This document shows, in pieces, positions 1 to 7,044 of a DNA stretch of 64,000 nt (position 1 is the first letter of the stretch; each line of letters starts with the position of its first letter). The notes beneath the pieces were generated by a model, which saw only the letters and a program-made list of their open reading frames with translations, did no database searches and was not told the origin of the DNA. The stretch is taken from NCBI GenBank assembly GCA_017307955.1, contig JAFKFV010000014.1, forward strand, positions 215,895 through 279,894. The letters are read 5' to 3'. The DNA is from Allobosea sp. (GTDB lineage: Bacteria; Pseudomonadota; Alphaproteobacteria; Rhizobiales; Kaistiaceae). A program made the position numbers and the translations under genes.

Positions 1-2
1 TC

Positions 3-125
3 GTCGACACGCAGTTCCGCAGCGGCATGAAGCCGAATGTCGACTTGGCGCTGTCGGCGGATCCGCGCAAGTTCGTCGACATGCTGGCCGAGACCTTCGC
101 GCGGCCGCACGGCCCTAAGGCCTGA
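3..125 (+). CDS. C-terminal fragment of an unidentified protein
   Basis: The reading frame is open from the left edge to TGA at 123-125 and gives about 40 residues (ending FARPHGPKA). The gene starts outside the window. The fragment shows no motif that allows a family call. It is transcribed towards the - strand tadE-like genes, so the two are convergent with only about 22 bases between them. It could belong to the pilus locus or be unrelated; the sequence here does not decide. Confidence 0.45.
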   Translation, partial: VDTQFRSGMKPNVDLALSADPRKFVDMLAETFARPHGPKA

Positions 126-147
126 GCAGGCGCCCGGGCTCCGGCTG

Positions 148-720
148 TCAGCAGTCGGGGCCCGAGATCGCCTTGCCGATGCGCGGCTGCTGGTAGACGC
201 GCTCGTCCATGTTGTAGGTGCCGGTCAGCACATAGCCGATCTTCGGCGTGAAGGCGTAGCTGGCATCGACCATGATCAGGAAGCTGTTCGGCGTCGCGAG
301 GCTCGCCGGGATCGACGCGGCGCTGCCCTTGGCCGGGCAGGCGGCGCCATTCGCCGACTTGGCCCAGGCGATGGTGGCCTTGCCCTTGTCGTCGATGGTG
401 ACCCCGGCGATGACCGGCTTCAGCTTGGCGCTGTCATAAGGCCTCATCACCGCGTTGCCGGCATAGAAGAGATCGGTGATCGCGGCTGACGTGACGGTCG
501 CGTTCGACTGCGCGGCGAGATCGGCCAGCGTGCTCGCCGCGTGGTTCAGCTTGCGGCGGATGCTGATCGCGTCGTTGACCTCGACGCCGCCGACATAGAG
601 CACCAGCATCATCGGCAGGATGAGGGCGAATTCGAGCGCGGCGAGGCCGGAGCGCGCCGCGCGGAAACGGGCGAGCAGCGAGCGGGTGGGGCGGACGGCA
701 TTGACGAGTGCGGCGCGCAT
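148..720 (-). CDS. TadE-like pseudopilin
   Basis: A 190-residue minor-pilin-like protein of the Flp/Tad system. A basic N-terminus leads into a TadE-type segment (SGLAALEFALILPM, about residues 24-37) with Glu at +5 after the likely prepilin-peptidase cut site at G25, followed by one hydrophobic helix (about 31-48) and a periplasmic domain. Known TadE/TadF proteins are processed by the same peptidase as Flp and help pilus assembly. The start at 720 is preferred because a GGTGAGG-type ribosome site lies about 9 bases upstream; an ATG at 729 would have no spacing. It lies 11 bases behind the other TadE gene, so the two are co-transcribed. The exact TadE/TadF naming is uncertain. Confidence 0.8.
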   Translation of the reverse strand: MRAALVNAVRPTRSLLARFRAARSGLAALEFALILPMMLVLYVGGVEVNDAISIRRKLNHAASTLADLAAQSNATVTSAAITDLFYAGNAVMRPYDSAKLKPVIAGVTIDDKGKATIAWAKSANGAACPAKGSAASIPASLATPNSFLIMVDASYAFTPKIGYVLTGTYNMDERVYQQPRIGKAISGPDC

Positions 721-731
721 CGGCCCCATCC

Positions 732-1301
732 TCACCAGTTGAACGGTTCGTTGCGGAAGGCGACGGTCGAGGTCAGCCGCCGCGTCTTGCCATCCTGGCC
801 CTCGCCGAAGGTGGCGAGGCGGTTCAGGAGGATCGGCCAGTCGTAATAGGTGCGCACGACGACGATGTCGGAGCCGTGGCCGGCATTGTAGGTCAGCGAC
901 GCGTCGTCGACGCTGCCGTCCGGCTTGTCCTGGCTGGCGAGGTTCATCGACGCGAAGTCGGTCGCGGTGCGGACGTCGATCTTCAGCTTGGTGCAGTCGA
1001 ACATCGTCGCGACGCCGCCGGAACAGACCTCGTTGCGGAAGCTGTTGGTGTTGAAGTTCTGCTGCTGCGCCTGGCCGGTGCGGATCATGCGCGCGGCGCG
1101 GTTGGTCGCCTGGTCGAGCGCGCTGTCGGCGAACATCATGAGTCCGGTTTCGAGCAGCCCGGCGATGAGGCCGAGAAAGGGCAGGGCGATCAGGCCGAAC
1201 TCGACCGCCGTCGCGCCGCGATTGTTGCGCCAGAAGCCGCGCCCCTTGCGGCGCGCTGGCGCGGCGGCGCCTGCAGATGCCCCCGACTGTGCAGCAGCCA
1301 T
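732..1301 (-). CDS. TadE family pilus assembly protein
   Basis: A 189-residue TadE-like protein. The motif RGATAVEFGLIALPF (about residues 28-42) is the class IVb prepilin-like signal: cleavage is expected after G29, Glu34 is at +5, and a single hydrophobic helix follows (about 35-57). The rest is a periplasmic domain with two Cys. In Tad systems such proteins are pseudopilins matured by CpaA/TadV and needed for pilus biogenesis. It is the first gene of a two-gene - strand unit, and its start lies about 180 bases from the end of the 1483-2019 gene. The pilin and cpa genes run in the opposite direction to its right. Confidence 0.82.
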   Translation of the reverse strand: MAAAQSGASAGAAAPARRKGRGFWRNNRGATAVEFGLIALPFLGLIAGLLETGLMMFADSALDQATNRAARMIRTGQAQQQNFNTNSFRNEVCSGGVATMFDCTKLKIDVRTATDFASMNLASQDKPDGSVDDASLTYNAGHGSDIVVVRTYYDWPILLNRLATFGEGQDGKTRRLTSTVAFRNEPFNW

Positions 1302-1482
1302 GTCCGACAGCTCCCCGGCCGCGCCGCGGGATCGCGGGCGCTTCGCCTCGCCAGATCACCTAGCAGGCAGGCCTTGCGGAATGTTTGTCGGCTTTGTCGA
1401 AAATGCGGGGGATCGCGGCAAGGAAGCATTAACCCTGCCGCCTCGCGCGCGTGGCGCGCGTGATTCCTGAGAGCCTGGCGCC

Positions 1483-2019
1483 TCAGTTGGCGCCGGCGGT
1501 GACCCCGGTCGCGCCCTGCAGCACGGAGTTGCGCTGCTCGAGCTGGGTGCGGGCGTCGCCGAAGGCGGTGGCGGTGTCGCCGAGCGTCATGACCGGCTGG
1601 CAGTCGGGGGCGCAGGAGAAGCTGCGCCGGTCGCCGCCGGCATAGACGGTGATCATCTGGTCGTCGGAGGCGCTGACGGTCAGCAGCTCGTCGGCGATCG
1701 GCTCGCCCTTCTCGTCGAGCACGATGAGATTGGTGGTGCCGAAGCTGCGGCCGGTGATGATCAGCGTCTGCCGGTCCTGGATGGTCGCGTCGGCGATGGC
1801 CGGGTTGCCCACGACGACGATCGCGGCCGGGCGCGAGATACGCATCACCTTGGCGCGGTCCATCTTGATCGAGATCGGGACCGCGTCCGTCGCATGCGCC
1901 AGCGAGCCGGCGACCGCGAGCGCGATCGGTACAGCCAGAGCGAGCACGGCGAGGCGCCGGCGTGACGCGGAGCGCGCGGCGGCTCGCGATACGGCGGCAG
2001 GACCCCTGTTCATCATCAT
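1483..2019 (-). CDS. Secreted protein with a pilus/saccharide N-terminal domain (CpaC N-domain-like)
   Basis: A 178-residue exported protein. An Arg-rich N-terminus and hydrophobic core (about residues 22-40) end in a signal-peptidase-like AHA site. Residues about 47-125 resemble the N-terminal domain at the start of CpaC/RcpA secretins (the T2SS/T3SS pilus N-domain type), with the pattern KVMRISRPAAIVVVGNPAIA and the following ITGRSFGTTNLIVLD. The tail has two Cys close together (SFSCAPDCQP), which could form a disulfide. There is no secretin domain, so it is a stand-alone copy of a domain also present in cpaC at 4720-6228. It may be a periplasmic partner of the secretin; that is an inference from domain and location. 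Confidence 0.72.
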   Translation of the reverse strand: MMMNRGPAAVSRAAARSASRRRLAVLALAVPIALAVAGSLAHATDAVPISIKMDRAKVMRISRPAAIVVVGNPAIADATIQDRQTLIITGRSFGTTNLIVLDEKGEPIADELLTVSASDDQMITVYAGGDRRSFSCAPDCQPVMTLGDTATAFGDARTQLEQRNSVLQGATGVTAGAN

Positions 2020-2513
2020 GGCTCAGATCCCCGGTGGCGGCGCGCTTCCCCGGCGCACGGTCGCGATCGCTACCCTGCCCGATGATGGTGAATGAACACT
2101 TAAGGCGCTCGATCGAGCTGCAACTCGTTAACGCGCGGCAAGGATTCGCCCGGTCGCGGCAATGGCCCTCCGATCGGCGGGAAACGGCGCTTTCGGGAGC
2201 CGAGGCGGCAAGCGAGCGCCGAAACGCTCTTAGCAGGATGCCGAACGAAACGTTAATTCAGTCAGTTAAGGATCGGTAAACAAAAGAACAGCGATTTGAA
2301 AAACTCAATTCCTACAGATGTCTGCGGCGCGACGGCTGAAACGTGGTTAATTTAAAATGAAACGACACCTGATTTATTCGAATTTGATTTAACTAAGGCT
2401 CAGCAGGTGGGTGCTAAGTTGCATCTCGTTGGGGGCCACGAACGAACGACGAAGTGGACCTCGGGATAAACGGCAATCTTCTCAGTCCAACCAAGTATCG
2501 GGGAATAAATACC
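2020..2513. other. Intergenic region upstream of the pilin genes
   Basis: About 490 bases without a convincing gene, lying between the divergent secretin-N-domain gene and the first flp. The right half (about 2250-2400) is clearly AT-richer than its surroundings, with several TTAA and TTTAA runs, as expected of a promoter/regulatory zone. A possible sigma-54-type -24/-12 element lies at 2408-2423. A pair of TTAA tetramers near 2262-2277 is spaced 9 apart rather than the 7 of a classical CtrA box. No hairpin or small ORF stood out. Confidence 0.6.
2408..2423 (+). promoter_or_regulatory. Possible sigma-54 (-24/-12) promoter of the flp pilins
   Basis: The sequence TGG-N10-GCA, with TT just before the GC (TTGCA), has the fixed GG-N10-GC spacing of RpoN promoters and matches TGG and TTGCA of the consensus, but the inner CACG is not matched. 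It would place transcription start about 80 bases before the first pilin ATG. Some bacterial pilin genes use sigma-54; whether this one does is inference. Confidence 0.3.
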
Positions 2514-2699
2514 ATGAAGACCCTCTTCGTCCGTTTCGTGAAGAACGAGTCCGGCGCGACCGCCATCGAATACGGCCTGATCGCCGCGCTGATGAGCGTC
2601 GGCATCATCGCCGGCATCAACATCCTCTCGGGTGACCTGCAGTCGGCCTTCACGAATCTCGGCTCGACCGTCTCGAACGCCACGACCTCGGGCGGCTGA
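2514..2699 (+). CDS. flp: Flp-type IVb pilin, copy 1
   Basis: A 61-residue Flp pilin, the major subunit of the adhesive Flp/Tad pilus. The N-terminus is short and basic; SGATAIEYGLIAALMSVGII (from residue 13) holds the prepilin-peptidase site after G14, Glu19 at +5 and the adjacent Tyr of the Flp motif, followed by the single hydrophobic helix. The short C-terminal region is Ser/Thr/Asn-rich and ends in GG. The encoded protein is identical to that of the next gene. It is the first of three pilin genes and lies directly upstream of the peptidase gene cpaA. Confidence 0.95.
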   Translation: MKTLFVRFVKNESGATAIEYGLIAALMSVGIIAGINILSGDLQSAFTNLGSTVSNATTSGG

Positions 2700-2748
2700 T
2701 CGCCAGCCTAGCCATCCTCGCAATCAGCCAATCCAAGGAAATCAGATC

Positions 2749-2934
2749 ATGAAGACCCTTTTCGTCCGTTTCGTGAAGAACGAGTCCGGCGCCACCGCGA
2801 TCGAATACGGCCTGATCGCCGCTCTGATGAGCGTCGGCATCATCGCCGGCATCAACATCCTCTCGGGTGACCTGCAGTCGGCCTTCACGAACCTCGGCTC
2901 GACCGTCTCGAACGCCACGACCTCGGGCGGCTGA
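2749..2934 (+). CDS. flp: Flp-type IVb pilin, copy 2
   Basis: A 61-residue Flp pilin with the same amino-acid sequence as the upstream copy. Base-by-base comparison shows five silent differences in 186 bases and no replacement change. A purine-rich AAGGAAA ribosome-binding stretch precedes the ATG at 2749. The 49-base spacer separating it from copy 1 is not itself repeated, so the duplicated unit appears to be the gene alone or has since diverged outside it. Its product should be cleaved by CpaA after G14 and polymerised into the same pilus. Confidence 0.95.
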   Translation: MKTLFVRFVKNESGATAIEYGLIAALMSVGIIAGINILSGDLQSAFTNLGSTVSNATTSGG

Positions 2935-2967
2935 TCCTGTAACGCTAATCCCGCCGGGGGCGAAGCC

Positions 2968-3144
2968 ATGAAGCCGCCGATCCTGCGTCTCTTTCGAAAC
3001 GACTCGGGGGCCACCGCTCTAGAATACGGGCTGGTCGCGGCGATCATGAGCGGTGCCATTCTGGCGGCCATGCCGGTGCTGCGGGAAGCTGTCCTCTCGC
3101 TTTACACGATCGTCAGTACGGCCTTCGCCTCGGCCGGATCCTGA
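2968..3144 (+). CDS. Divergent third Flp-type pilin
   Basis: A 58-residue Flp-like protein. The peptidase motif is kept (NDSGATALEYGLVAAIMS, with G14, Glu19 and Tyr20 in register with the other two pilins) and a hydrophobic helix follows, but the C-terminal part (LSLYTIVSTAFASAGS) is unrelated to the Ser/Thr/Asn tail of copies 1 and 2. It has its own ribosome site (GGGGGCGAAGCC before ATG 2968). It is probably a minor pilin or specialised variant; the role is inferred. The next gene is cpaA. Confidence 0.88.
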   Translation: MKPPILRLFRNDSGATALEYGLVAAIMSGAILAAMPVLREAVLSLYTIVSTAFASAGS

Positions 3145-3187
3145 CCAAGAAGGCCACCGCCGCTTGAGGCGGGGCACCCCCAACCTG

Positions 3188-3219
3188 GGCATTGCGTCAC
3201 CTCCGGGCGGCGCAATGCC
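3188..3219 (+). promoter_or_regulatory. Stem-loop between the pilin genes and cpaA
   Basis: A perfect 9-bp inverted repeat, GGCATTGCG (3188-3196) and CGCAATGCC (3211-3219), encloses a 14-base loop in the spacer between the third pilin and cpaA. No U-tract follows, so it is not a classical intrinsic terminator. It could be an attenuator or an mRNA 3' stabiliser that lets pilin transcripts exceed those of the assembly genes; this is inference. Confidence 0.4.
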
Positions 3220-3244
3220 TGGATGGCCCTGTCGGAGGAAAACC

Positions 3245-3766
3245 ATGACCGCAGTCCTCGATCTCGCGATCTATCTCGCCTTTCCCGCGGCGATGGCGCT
3301 CGCGGCCGTGTCCGACCTCACCACCATGACCATCCCGAACCGCCTCTCCGGCGCGCTGGCCCTGGTCTTCCCCTTCGCGGCGCTCGCGATCGGCATGCCG
3401 CTCGGCCTCGTCGGCATGCATCTTCTCGCCGGCTTCCTGATGCTGGCGCTCGGCATCGTCCTCTTCTCCCGCGGCTGGATCGGCGGCGGCGATGCGAAGC
3501 TCGCGGCGGCGATCGGTCTCTGGTTCGGCTTCGGGCCGACCATGCTCGACTTTCTCGTCTATGCCGGTCTCTTCGGCGGCGCCCTGACGCTCGGCATCAT
3601 GATGTTCCGCGGCTGGATGCTGCCCGCCTTTGCGCTCCGCCATGGCTGGGTGATGCGGCTGCACGACAAGTCGGTCGGCGTGCCCTACGGCATCGCACTC
3701 GCTGCCGGCGCCATGATGGTCTACCCGGCGACGCCCTTCGCGGCCCTTGCCGCGGGCCTCATGTAA
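3245..3766 (+). CDS. cpaA: Prepilin peptidase CpaA/TadV
   Basis: A 173-residue integral-membrane aspartic peptidase of the A24 family, which removes the leader of Flp pilins and TadE/TadF pseudopilins. Both catalytic [13 protein letters not shown] visible: D24 in SDLTTMTIPN and D83 in GWIGGGDAK, the GxGD motif. Four to six hydrophobic helices make up most of the rest. There is no methyltransferase domain, as is usual for the short Tad-type enzyme. The ATG at 3245 has a good ribosome site, GGAGG at 3235-3239. It follows the pilin genes and precedes cpaB, the normal cpa order. Confidence 0.95.
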   Translation: MTAVLDLAIYLAFPAAMALAAVSDLTTMTIPNRLSGALALVFPFAALAIGMPLGLVGMHLLAGFLMLALGIVLFSRGWIGGGDAKLAAAIGLWFGFGPTMLDFLVYAGLFGGALTLGIMMFRGWMLPAFALRHGWVMRLHDKSVGVPYGIALAAGAMMVYPATPFAALAAGLM

Positions 3767-3821
3767 AACGGCCGATCCAGCGCGCCTTTACCTTTCATTA
3801 AGCAGAAATTCTCACCTCTCG

Positions 3822-3829
3822 TTAACCAT
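3822..3829 (+). promoter_or_regulatory. Candidate CtrA half-site upstream of cpaB
   Basis: TTAACCAT lies 67 bases before the cpaB ATG in an AT-richer 129-base spacer that also holds CATTAAG and GTTAAC. TTAACCAT is the extended half-site often seen in CtrA-bound promoters of alphaproteobacteria, and Tad pilus genes are CtrA-controlled in Caulobacter. The same octamer occurs before tadD (12804-12811). Confidence 0.4.
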
Positions 3830-3895
3830 AGATACACCACTCGCGGGTGAGACTGCAGCATCGACTAGACCACTTCCTTCCGAGGTAACGTCCCC

Positions 3896-4696
3896 ATGAA
3901 GACGGCGCGAGTCGCAGTAATCGGCGTTGCCCTGGTGGCGGGCCTTGCGGCCGCCCTCCTGGCGCGACAGTTGCTCAACCGTCCGGCCCCGACCGTCGTC
4001 GCGGCCGGACCGTCCATTTCGACGACCGATGTCCTCGTCGCGAGCCGAGACTTGCCGATGGGCTCCGCCCTCGATACCGCCGCCTTCTCCTGGCAGGCCT
4101 GGCCGAAGACCGGTGTTTCCGGCGGCTACATCACCCGCGACGCCCGTCCGGGCGCTCTCGCCGAGCTGACGGGCTCCATCGCCCGCTCCAGCTTCGTGAC
4201 CGGCGAGCCGATCAACGAGGCGAAGCTCATCCGCTCCGACCGCGGCTTCATGTCGGCGATCCTGCCGGCCGGGCAGCGCGCCGTCGCGACCGCGATCTCG
4301 GCCGATACCTCGGCCGGCGGCTTCATCCTGCCGAACGACCGCGTCGACGTGATCATGACGCGCAAGGCCGACTCGAGCGGCAGGGACCGTTACGACACCG
4401 AGACCATCCTCTCGAACGTCCGCGTTCTGGCGATCGACCAGACGCTCGGCGAGAAGGACGGCGAGAAGGTGGTGGTCGGGCAGACCGCGACGCTCGAGCT
4501 CAGCGCCGAACAGGCCGAGATCCTGACGGTCGCGCAGCAGATGAGTCCGAACCAGAAGCTCACTCTGGCGCTTCGCAGCCTCGCCGATGCCACGGCGAGC
4601 GCCGATCCGAGCGCCACGCATCTGATCGAGGGCGGGTCGCGCAGTGGGGTGCGCATCGTCCGGAACGGCGTCACGCAGCAGGTCGAGACGCGCTGA
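3896..4696 (+). CDS. cpaB: Flp pilus assembly protein CpaB/RcpC
   Basis: A 266-residue periplasmic protein anchored or exported by an N-terminal hydrophobic segment (about residues 6-24). Residues about 43-110 match the SAF-type domain of CpaB (start TDVLVASRDLPMGSAL), and the following RcpC-type region includes ILPAGQRAVATAIS and the DRVDVIMTR strand. CpaB is thought to act with the CpaC secretin in the periplasm and outer membrane. Its TGA overlaps an ATG by one base, but cpaC probably starts 24 bases further on. It is the first gene after the 129-base spacer, so a new transcript may begin here. Confidence 0.93.
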   Translation: MKTARVAVIGVALVAGLAAALLARQLLNRPAPTVVAAGPSISTTDVLVASRDLPMGSALDTAAFSWQAWPKTGVSGGYITRDARPGALAELTGSIARSSFVTGEPINEAKLIRSDRGFMSAILPAGQRAVATAISADTSAGGFILPNDRVDVIMTRKADSSGRDRYDTETILSNVRVLAIDQTLGEKDGEKVVVGQTATLELSAEQAEILTVAQQMSPNQKLTLALRSLADATASADPSATHLIEGGSRSGVRIVRNGVTQQVETR

Positions 4697-4719
4697 TGAC
4701 TTTTCTCGGGGGACAGATC

Positions 4720-6228
4720 ATGACCAACCAGCGCCGGCCGGCCGCGCTTCGCCGCCTGCTCAGCGCCGCGGCGATCGCCGCCGGGCTCGCCCTCTTGCCG
4801 GCGCTGCCGGCCATGGCGCAGAGCACCTCGACGGTGTCGCTGCCGATGGGCGCCTCACAGACGCTCTCGCTCGGCTATCACAAGTCGAAGATCATCGACC
4901 TGCCGAAGGCGGCCCGCGACGTGATCGTCTCCGATCCGCGCATCGCGACGGCCGTGCTGCGCGACTCGCGGCGTATCTTCCTGACCGGCGTCACCGTCGG
5001 CCAGGCCGATCTCTTCGTGCTCGACCAGAACGGCCAGCAGATCCTGCATCTCGCCCTCCTCGTGGAGCGCGACACGGCGGCGCTGCAGACGATGATCCGG
5101 CGCCTGATCCCGGATTCGAACATCCATGTCGAGCTGATGAACGACAATATCGTTCTCACCGGCACGGTGAAGAATGCCGGCGACGCCAACAAGGCGCAGC
5201 AGCTGGCGACCATGTTCGCCAACGGCTCGCAGAACACCGGCGTCACGGCCAGCGGCGACAGCGGCGGCCCGTCCTCCGCCGGCGGCACCGGCGCGGGCGT
5301 CGCCAGCGACGCCGGCAAGACGCTGATGGACTCCAAGGTGCTGAACCTCCTCACCATCGAGGGCGAGGACCAGGTGCAGCTCAAGGTTACCGTCGCGGAA
5401 ATCAACCGCGACGTCGCCAAGCAGCTCGGCGTCAACATCACCGCCGTCGGCGGCCAGATCGCGGCGCTCGCCACCAACAATCCCTTCGCCATCGCCGGTC
5501 CGCTGTTCTCGCCGGCGAACAGGGCGATCGTGGCCTCGGCCGGCAGCGGCTCCGGCTTCGCGGCGGAATTGCAGGCGATGGAGCAAGACGGCAGCGTGCG
5601 CGTCCTCGCCGAGCCGACGCTCACGGCCATCTCCGGCGAGCCGGCGACGTTCCTCGCCGGCGGCGAGTTCCCGGTTCCGACCGGGTATGACGCCACCAAC
5701 AACCAGCTCACCGTCGCCTACAAGTCCTACGGCATCTCGCTGGCCTTCACGCCGGTCGTGCTCTCGGAAGGCCGGATCAGCCTGCGCGTCAAGACCGAGG
5801 CCTCGGACATCTCCAATGAGGGCGCGGTGTCGATGGGCCAGTACCAGATCCCGAGCCTCAAGGTGCGGCGCGCCGAGAGCACGATCGAGCTGCCGTCCGG
5901 CGGATCGCTGGTGCTGGGCGGCCTCCTTCAGGACAACATCCAGCAGGCGCTGTCCGGCTTCCCGGTGCTGATGGACGTGCCGATCCTCGGCGCGCTGTTC
6001 AAGAGCCGCGACTTCAAGCGCAACCAGACCGAACTCGTCATCATCGTCACGCCCTATATGGCGAAGCCGGTGGCGCGCACCGCGCTCGCCCGGCCCGACG
6101 ACGGCTTCGAGACGCCGAGCGACGCCTCGGTGACCTTTCTCGGCCGCTTGAACCGCATCTACGGCACGGTGGGGAACCCGGTGCCGCGCGGAAACTATGC
6201 CGGCAGTGTCGGCTTCATCTACGAGTGA
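4720..6228 (+). CDS. cpaC: Type II/III secretin CpaC/RcpA of the Tad pilus
   Basis: A 502-residue outer-membrane secretin through which the Flp pilus passes. The signal peptide ends ALPAMAQ (about residue 34). The pilus N-domain (about 40-110) is followed by a BON-like stretch (NIVLTGTVKNAGDANKAQQL) and a Gly/Ser-rich linker (GDSGGPSSAGGTGAG). The secretin domain (about 220-450) carries EPTLTAISGEPATFLAGGEF and the closing VPILGALFKSRDFKRNQTEL, LVIIVTPYM. The ATG at 4720 is preferred to the one at 4696 because GGGGGA lies just before it and the signal peptide then has normal length. Confidence 0.95.
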   Translation: MTNQRRPAALRRLLSAAAIAAGLALLPALPAMAQSTSTVSLPMGASQTLSLGYHKSKIIDLPKAARDVIVSDPRIATAVLRDSRRIFLTGVTVGQADLFVLDQNGQQILHLALLVERDTAALQTMIRRLIPDSNIHVELMNDNIVLTGTVKNAGDANKAQQLATMFANGSQNTGVTASGDSGGPSSAGGTGAGVASDAGKTLMDSKVLNLLTIEGEDQVQLKVTVAEINRDVAKQLGVNITAVGGQIAALATNNPFAIAGPLFSPANRAIVASAGSGSGFAAELQAMEQDGSVRVLAEPTLTAISGEPATFLAGGEFPVPTGYDATNNQLTVAYKSYGISLAFTPVVLSEGRISLRVKTEASDISNEGAVSMGQYQIPSLKVRRAESTIELPSGGSLVLGGLLQDNIQQALSGFPVLMDVPILGALFKSRDFKRNQTELVIIVTPYMAKPVARTALARPDDGFETPSDASVTFLGRLNRIYGTVGNPVPRGNYAGSVGFIYE

Positions 6229-6246
6229 TCGGGCGGGGGACCTGTC

Positions 6247-7044
6247 ATGAATGCGCTGAATGGGCTTTCGCCGCTCGGCCGCCGGCCGACTGACGCCACC
6301 GGATCGCCCGGTGCCCGGGGACGGCATGGCCGCCGCCTCGTCGCTCCGCTCTCGATCCTGGTGCTCGCCGCCGCGCTCGCCGGCTGCGTGGAGACCAAAT
6401 ATGACGTCACGGGCGCCGTGCTAGGGCCGGACGACTACCGCTACCGCCATCCGATCCTGATCGACCAGCAGCTGGCGACCATGGATATCCCGGTCGGCCC
6501 GAACGTGCCGAAGCTGGCGCCGCGGGAAGTCGGCAACATCACCGGCTTCGCTCAGAAATACCGCGCTTCGGGCGCGACGACGCTGGCGATCGTGGTGCCG
6601 AGCCACAGCCCGAACGCGCGGGTCGCGAACGGCATCGCCCGGCAGACGGCCAATGCGCTCGTCGCCGCCGGCGTGCCGCGCAAGCAGCTCGACGTGCGCA
6701 GCTATGCCGCCGGCGCCGAGGAGACCGAGGCGCCGATCCGGCTCGCCTTCTCGCGCATCGGCGCTCATGTCGACGGCTGCGGCCAGTGGCCCGCCGAGGA
6801 CCAGGCGTTCTGGATGAAGACCGAGAACCGCAGCTACTACAATTTCGGCTGCGCCAGCCAGCAGAACCTCGCCGCGACCACCGCCAATCCGCTCGATCTT
6901 CTCTATCCGCGCGGTATGACGCCCGCCGACGCGACGCGGCGCATGACCGTGCTCGGCAACTACCAGCAGGGCAAGAATCCGTCCGGGACCTATGAGGGGC
7001 TGGACAACGTCAACCTGGTGTCCGGCATCGGAGGGACGAACTGA
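6247..7044 (+). CDS. cpaD: Tad pilus lipoprotein CpaD
   Basis: A 265-residue CpaD-family protein. The N-terminus is Arg-rich and hydrophobic (about residues 31-45) and ends in the lipobox LAGC, with Cys47 the expected lipidated residue. The body has the CpaD features: RHPILIDQQLATMDIPVG, a peptidoglycan-binding-like middle (SHSPNARVANGIARQTANAL) and the region containing NFGCASQQNLAATTANPLDL. CpaD proteins sit at the outer membrane and support the CpaC channel. The N-terminal extension before the hydrophobic core is long (about 30 residues), so the true start could lie downstream, although no better ATG is visible. It overlaps cpaE by ATGA. Confidence 0.93.
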   Translation: MNALNGLSPLGRRPTDATGSPGARGRHGRRLVAPLSILVLAAALAGCVETKYDVTGAVLGPDDYRYRHPILIDQQLATMDIPVGPNVPKLAPREVGNITGFAQKYRASGATTLAIVVPSHSPNARVANGIARQTANALVAAGVPRKQLDVRSYAAGAEETEAPIRLAFSRIGAHVDGCGQWPAEDQAFWMKTENRSYYNFGCASQQNLAATTANPLDLLYPRGMTPADATRRMTVLGNYQQGKNPSGTYEGLDNVNLVSGIGGTN

